From Membranipora membranacea (lineage: Eukaryota; Bryozoa; Gymnolaemata; Cheilostomatida; Membraniporidae): DNA of 64,000 bases. A program made the position numbers and the translations under genes. A model generated the notes under the pieces. The model was not told the origin of the DNA. It ran no database searches and was given only the letters and a program-made list of their open reading frames with translations. Below are positions 60,001 through 64,000 of the stretch, one piece after another. The stretch spans positions 24,921,387 to 24,985,386 of the forward strand of contig OU612069.1 in the NCBI GenBank assembly GCA_914767715.1, in the 5' to 3' direction. Positions within the stretch are counted from its first letter, which is position 1, and every line of letters starts with the position of its first letter.

Positions 60001-62377
60001 GCTTGTAGTAGTAGAGATAGCTGGTAGTAGTAGAGATAACTGGTAGTAGTAGAGATAGCTGGTAGTAGTAGAGATAGCTTGTAGTAGTAGAGATAGCTGG
60101 TAGTAGTAGAGATAACTGGTAGTAGTAGAGATAGCTGGTAGTAGTAGAGATAGCTGGTAGTAGTAGAGATAGCTGGTAGTAGTAGAGATAGCTGGTAGTA
60201 GTAGAGATAGCTGGTAGTAGTAGAGATAGCTGGTAGTAGTAGAGATAGCTGGTAGTAGTAGAGATAGCTGGTAGTAGTAGAGATAGCTGGTAGTAGTAGA
60301 GATAGCTGGTAGTAGTAGAGATAACTGGTAGTAGTAGAGATAGCTGGTAATAGTAGAGATAGCTGGTAGTAGTAAGATAGCTGGTAGTAGTAGAGATAGC
60401 TGGTAGTAGTAGAGATAGCTGGTAGTAGTAGAGATAGCTGGTAGTAGTAGAGATAGCTGGTAGTAGTAGAGATAGCTGGTAGTAGTAGAGATAGCTGGTA
60501 GTAGTAGAGATAGCTTGTAGTAGTAGAGATAGCTGGTAGTAGTAGAGATAGCTGGTAGTAGTAGAGATAGCTGGTAGTAGTAGAGATAGCTGGTAGTAGT
60601 AGAGATAGCTGGTAGTATTAGAGATAGCTGGTAGTAGTAGAGATAGCTGGTAGTAGTAGAGATAGCTGGTAGTAGTAGAGATAGCTGGTAGTAGTAGAGA
60701 TAGCTGGTAGTAGTAGAGAAAGCTGGTAGTAGTAGAGATAGCTGGTAGTAGTAGAGATAGCTTGTAGTAGTAGAGATAGCTTGTAGTAGTAGAGATAGCT
60801 GGTAGTAGTAGAGATAGCTGGTAGTAGTAGAGATAGCTGGTAGTAGTAGAGATAGCTGGTAGTAGTAGAGATAGCTTGTAGTAGTAGAGATAGCTTGTAG
60901 TAGTAGAGATAGCTTGTAGTAGTAGAGATAACTGGTAGTAGTAGAGATAGCTTGTAGTAGTAGAGATAGCTGGTAGTAATAGAGATAGCTGATAGTAATA
61001 GAGATAGCTTGTAGTAGTAGAGATAGCTGGTAGTAGTAGAGATAGCTGGTAGTAGTAGAGATAGCTGGTAGTAGTAGAGATAGCTGGTAGTAGTAGAGAT
61101 AGCTTGTAGTAGTAGAGATAGCTGGTAGTAGTAGAGATAGCTGGTAGTAGTAGAGATAGCTGGTAGTAGTAGAGATAGCTTGTAGTAGTAGAGATAGCTG
61201 GTAGTAGTAGAGATAGCTGGTAGTAGTAGAGATAGCTGGTAGTAGTAGAGATAGCTGGTAGTAGTAGAGATAGCTGGTAGTAGTAGAGATAGCTTGTAGT
61301 AGTAGAGATAGCTGGTAGTAGTAGAGATAGCTGGTAGTAGTAGAGATAGCCTGGTAGTAGTAGAGATAGCTGGTAGTAGTAGAGATAGCTGGTAGTAGTA
61401 GAGATAGCGTGTAGTAGTAGAGATAGCTTGTAGTAGTAGAGATAGCTGGTAGTAGTAGAGATAGCTTGTAGTAGTAGAGATAGTAGCTGGTAGTAGTAGA
61501 GATAGCTGGTAGTAGTAGAGATAGCTGGTAGTAGTAGAGATAGCTGGTAGTAGTAGAGATAGCTGGTAGTAGTAGAGATAGCTTGTAGTAGTAGAGATAG
61601 CTTGTAGTAGTAGAGATAGCTGGTAGTAGTAGAGATAGCTTGTAGTAGTAGAGATAGCTGGTAGTAGTAGAGATAGCTGGTAGTAGTAGAGATAGCTGGT
61701 AGTAGTAGAGATAGCTGGTAGTAGTAGAGATAGCTTGTAGTAGTAGAGATAGCTGGTAGTAGTAGAGATAACTGGTAGTAGTAGAGATAGCTGGTAGTAG
61801 TAGAGATAGCTTGTAGTAGTAGAGATAGCTGGTAGTAGTAGAGATAGCTGGTAGTAGTAGAGATAGCTGGTAGTAGTAGAGATAGCTGGTAGTAGTAGAG
61901 ATAGCTGGTAGTAGTAGAGATAGCTGGTAGTAGTAGAGATAGCTGGTAGTAGTAGAGATAGCTGGTAGTAGTAGAGATAGCTTGTAGTAGTAGAGATAAC
62001 TGGTAGTAGTAGAGATAACTGGTAGTAGTAGAGATAGCTTGTAGTAGTAGAGATAACTGGTAGTAGTAGAGATAACTGGTAGTAGTAGAGATAGCTGGTA
62101 GTAGTAGAGATAGCTTGTAGTAGTAGAGATAGCTGGTAGTAGTAGAGATAGCTGGTAGTAGTAGAGATAGCTGGTAGTAGTAGAGATAGCTGGTAGTAGT
62201 AGAGATAGCTGGTAGTAGTAGAGATAGCTGGTAGTAGTAGAGATAGCTGGTAGTAGTAGAGATAGCTGGTAGTAGTAGAGATAGCTGGTAATAGTATTCC
62301 ATTACAGTCATTCATTTTCAATTATGATTATGAAATGCTACTACTGGCTATCCCATCACAGTTTGAGTGCTTAAACT
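57046..62377. mobile_element. Inverted-repeat-bounded unit containing the 19-bp satellite
   Basis: AGTTTAAGCGCTCAAACTG at 57046-57064 and CAGTTTGAGTGCTTAAACT at 62359-62377 are inverted copies (18 of 19 matching), lying just outside the two ends of the satellite. This fits a transposon or MITE whose interior minisatellite has expanded. No coding sequence and no firm target duplication. Confidence 0.6.
57074..62296. repeat. 19-bp satellite, about 275 copies, with higher-order structure
   Basis: The unit is GATAGCTGGTAGTAGTAGA. Main variants are GCTTGT for GCTGGT and AACTGG for GCTGG, plus rare single changes and a few length changes (58874, 60374, 61350, 61485). The minus strand lacks stops in all frames of the unit, so 1032- and 567-codon frames appear; because 19 is not a multiple of three, their product repeats every 19 residues. 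These frames are by-products, not genes. Confidence 0.98.
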
Positions 62378-62543
62378 TATCTTGACCTTGAACTGAGAAC
62401 CAGCAGTTATTGAAGAGATATCTCCTTAATTATAATGCCTCTATCAAAATGGACCTTTTTTTGAGAACTTGCTGCTTCGATTGGTAATAATGTTTGAAAT
62501 GTGAGGGAGTCAAATAATTTATGACACCAGTTAACGTAAATGG

Positions 62544-64000
62544 GTGTCGAGCATTATCATGACTGTGAAGTGGATGGCCTCAGGCGGGCATACAACTATT
62601 GCAGCCTCTGCTGGTACTTGTGCTCGTGTTCACCCTCGTATTACATCCAAGAGATGTGAAGAGCCTGGAGTTTGCCGATTACAATTCTCTGCTGGATATA
62701 AAAAACTCTCTAAATATTCAATCACTCAAAGATATATGGAACACAAACTATAAAAAAAAAGTTAAAAACGTAGATCCCGGCTTATTGAAAGTAAAGAAGC
62801 GTGGCAGGAGAGCATGTGTCCATGTAAATCTAAGTAGCCGTAAAGGCAGGATTCCACTACCAGGCATTGTTCTGACTAACGCTAACTCTATAATACACAA
62901 GCTAGATGAACTTATTGAACTCAAAATGCCTCTTAAATTTATCACAGATAGTCTGAATCACTGAGTCCTGGCTCTCACCAAATATAACCAGATCCCGGAC
63001 AGAACTTAATGGATATGACCAAATCAGAAACGACAGGTTGCCAGAAGACAGCAGCAAAACTATTGGCGGCGGAATCCTGGTTTACATTGATAAAAAATGG
63101 TCAACAAATAAAAAGCAAATCTTCAACCACACTGATAGCAACTGCGAACTAATGACAATCAAATCTCGACCTCACTGGCTACCATGAGAATTCTCCTCAG
63201 TGATAACAATATCATGCTATGCTCCCTTCACTGGACAATCACGCTTGAAAAATTCTAAAATTGCTACAATAAAGACTATCGTAGCTCACGTCAAGGATAT
63301 GGAGACAAATTACCCTGAAGCTTGTATATGATCATGGGTGATTTTAATCAACTGCCCATCAAACTCAACAACTACTACCAGATCGTAAAAAACCCACACG
63401 CAACAACAGAACTTTGGACAAGTGCTTTGTCCGTGTAAAAATGGATATAGCCAATGCTGTCAATTAGGAAACTTAGGAAAATCTGATCACCATGTAATTC
63501 ACCTAATACCCACCTACAGACCTTTCTCAACCAACAAACCAACAAATATTTCATGCCGTAATTATTCTGATGAAAACTGCAATAATCTCCTTGCCTGTTT
63601 TGACACTACAATCTGGGAAAACCTAACCCATGAAGACGACAACATAGACACTCAAACCAACATCATATCAGATTATATCACATTCTGCACAGACCTCTGC
63701 ATCCCACCTAAAACAGTAAAGATACAACCCAACCAAAAACCCTGGATCAACACAAACATCGAACGCTTAAACGATCAGAAACACTATGCTCATCAAATTG
63801 GAAATAAAAAAACTATATCATAAACTGAAAAGAAATGTTAGCACAGCAATCAAAAAATCCAAACAAGAATACTCTGCCAAAATACAGCAGCACCTAGCGA
63901 ACGAACCTGCCAGAGCGTGGAACCATATTAAAAAACTCAGCGGATTCCCTAGAAATGACACCACCCTTACTACAAGCACAGACTTCAAACCAAATGAGCT
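62544..64000 (+). mobile_element. LINE (CR1/Rex1-like) 5' part with AP-endonuclease domain, decayed, runs off the right edge
   Basis: The plus strand encodes a basic segment (KKRGRRACVHVNLSSRKGRI), then the endonuclease start PLPGIVLTNANSIIHKLDEL, IGGGILVYIDKKWSTN, IMGDFNQLPIKL and KSDHHVIHLIPTYRPF (the C-terminal SDH box), followed by the linker region QKPWINTNIERLNDQKHYAH and ARAWNHIKKLSGFPRN, which normally precedes the RT. Several stops and frame shifts (near 62960, 63190, 63330, 63420 and 63820) show it is inactive. The RT lies outside the window. It could be of the same family as the 36.9-kb LINE, which lacks this part. Confidence 0.85.

Noticed and set aside
59213-62321. Two very long minus-strand open frames (1032 and 567 codons)
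   Set aside because: They are the stop-free strand of a 19-bp tandem repeat read in successive frames; the product repeats every 19 residues, with no sign of selection or splice context.

Overview
The window is nuclear DNA of an animal, most likely a marine invertebrate such as an invertebrate deuterostome or a lophotrochozoan; I cannot name the species. Evidence is the GT-AG introns, the MPO-type heme peroxidase, the MRP-type ABC transporter with a TMD0, FN2 and mucin-like secreted proteins, and dense DIRS-like, LINE, SINE and MITE repeats. Nearly all real coding sequence lies in short exons that can only be read by splicing; most long open frames are artefacts.

Layout: (1) 1-8.1 kb, minus strand: the first nine coding exons (370 codons) of an ABCC/MRP transporter, running off the left edge. 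(2) 10.5-24.0 kb, minus strand: a complete 16-coding-exon secreted heme peroxidase of 733 aa whose exon lengths sum exactly in frame; an 11-bp minisatellite and a small MITE sit in its introns. (3) 24.1 kb: an unassigned plus-strand exon-like block. (4) 28.8-29.7 kb: a two-exon gene for a 91-aa, six-cysteine secreted protein. (5) 30-40 kb: a repeat-rich block with a 0.96-kb tandem duplication, a DIRS-like tyrosine-recombinase retrotransposon (gag zinc finger, RT, RNase H, recombinase), two CR1/Rex1-type LINE fragments and a MITE. (6) 40.5-51.1 kb: long-inverted-repeat elements, tRNA-derived SINEs, an AT-rich repeat, a pair of FN2-domain exons (minus) with a decayed inverted copy (plus), and a GC-rich 61-bp minisatellite. 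(7) 52.9-56.1 kb, plus strand: a complete four-exon gene for a 283-aa secreted Thr-rich protein with a TATA box and poly(A) signal. (8) 57.1-62.3 kb: a 5.2-kb array of a 19-bp repeat with higher-order structure, flanked by 19-bp inverted repeats. (9) 62.5-64 kb: the 5' part of another decayed LINE.

The peroxidase, FN2 exons, cysteine-rich peptide and mucin-like protein all appear to be secreted products, but nothing shows that they act together. The best candidates for something new are a covarying hairpin placed just after ORFs of the DIRS-like element, the peroxidase that has lost the heme-ester glutamate, the inverted-repeat-bounded 19-bp satellite, and the two unrecognised small secreted proteins.
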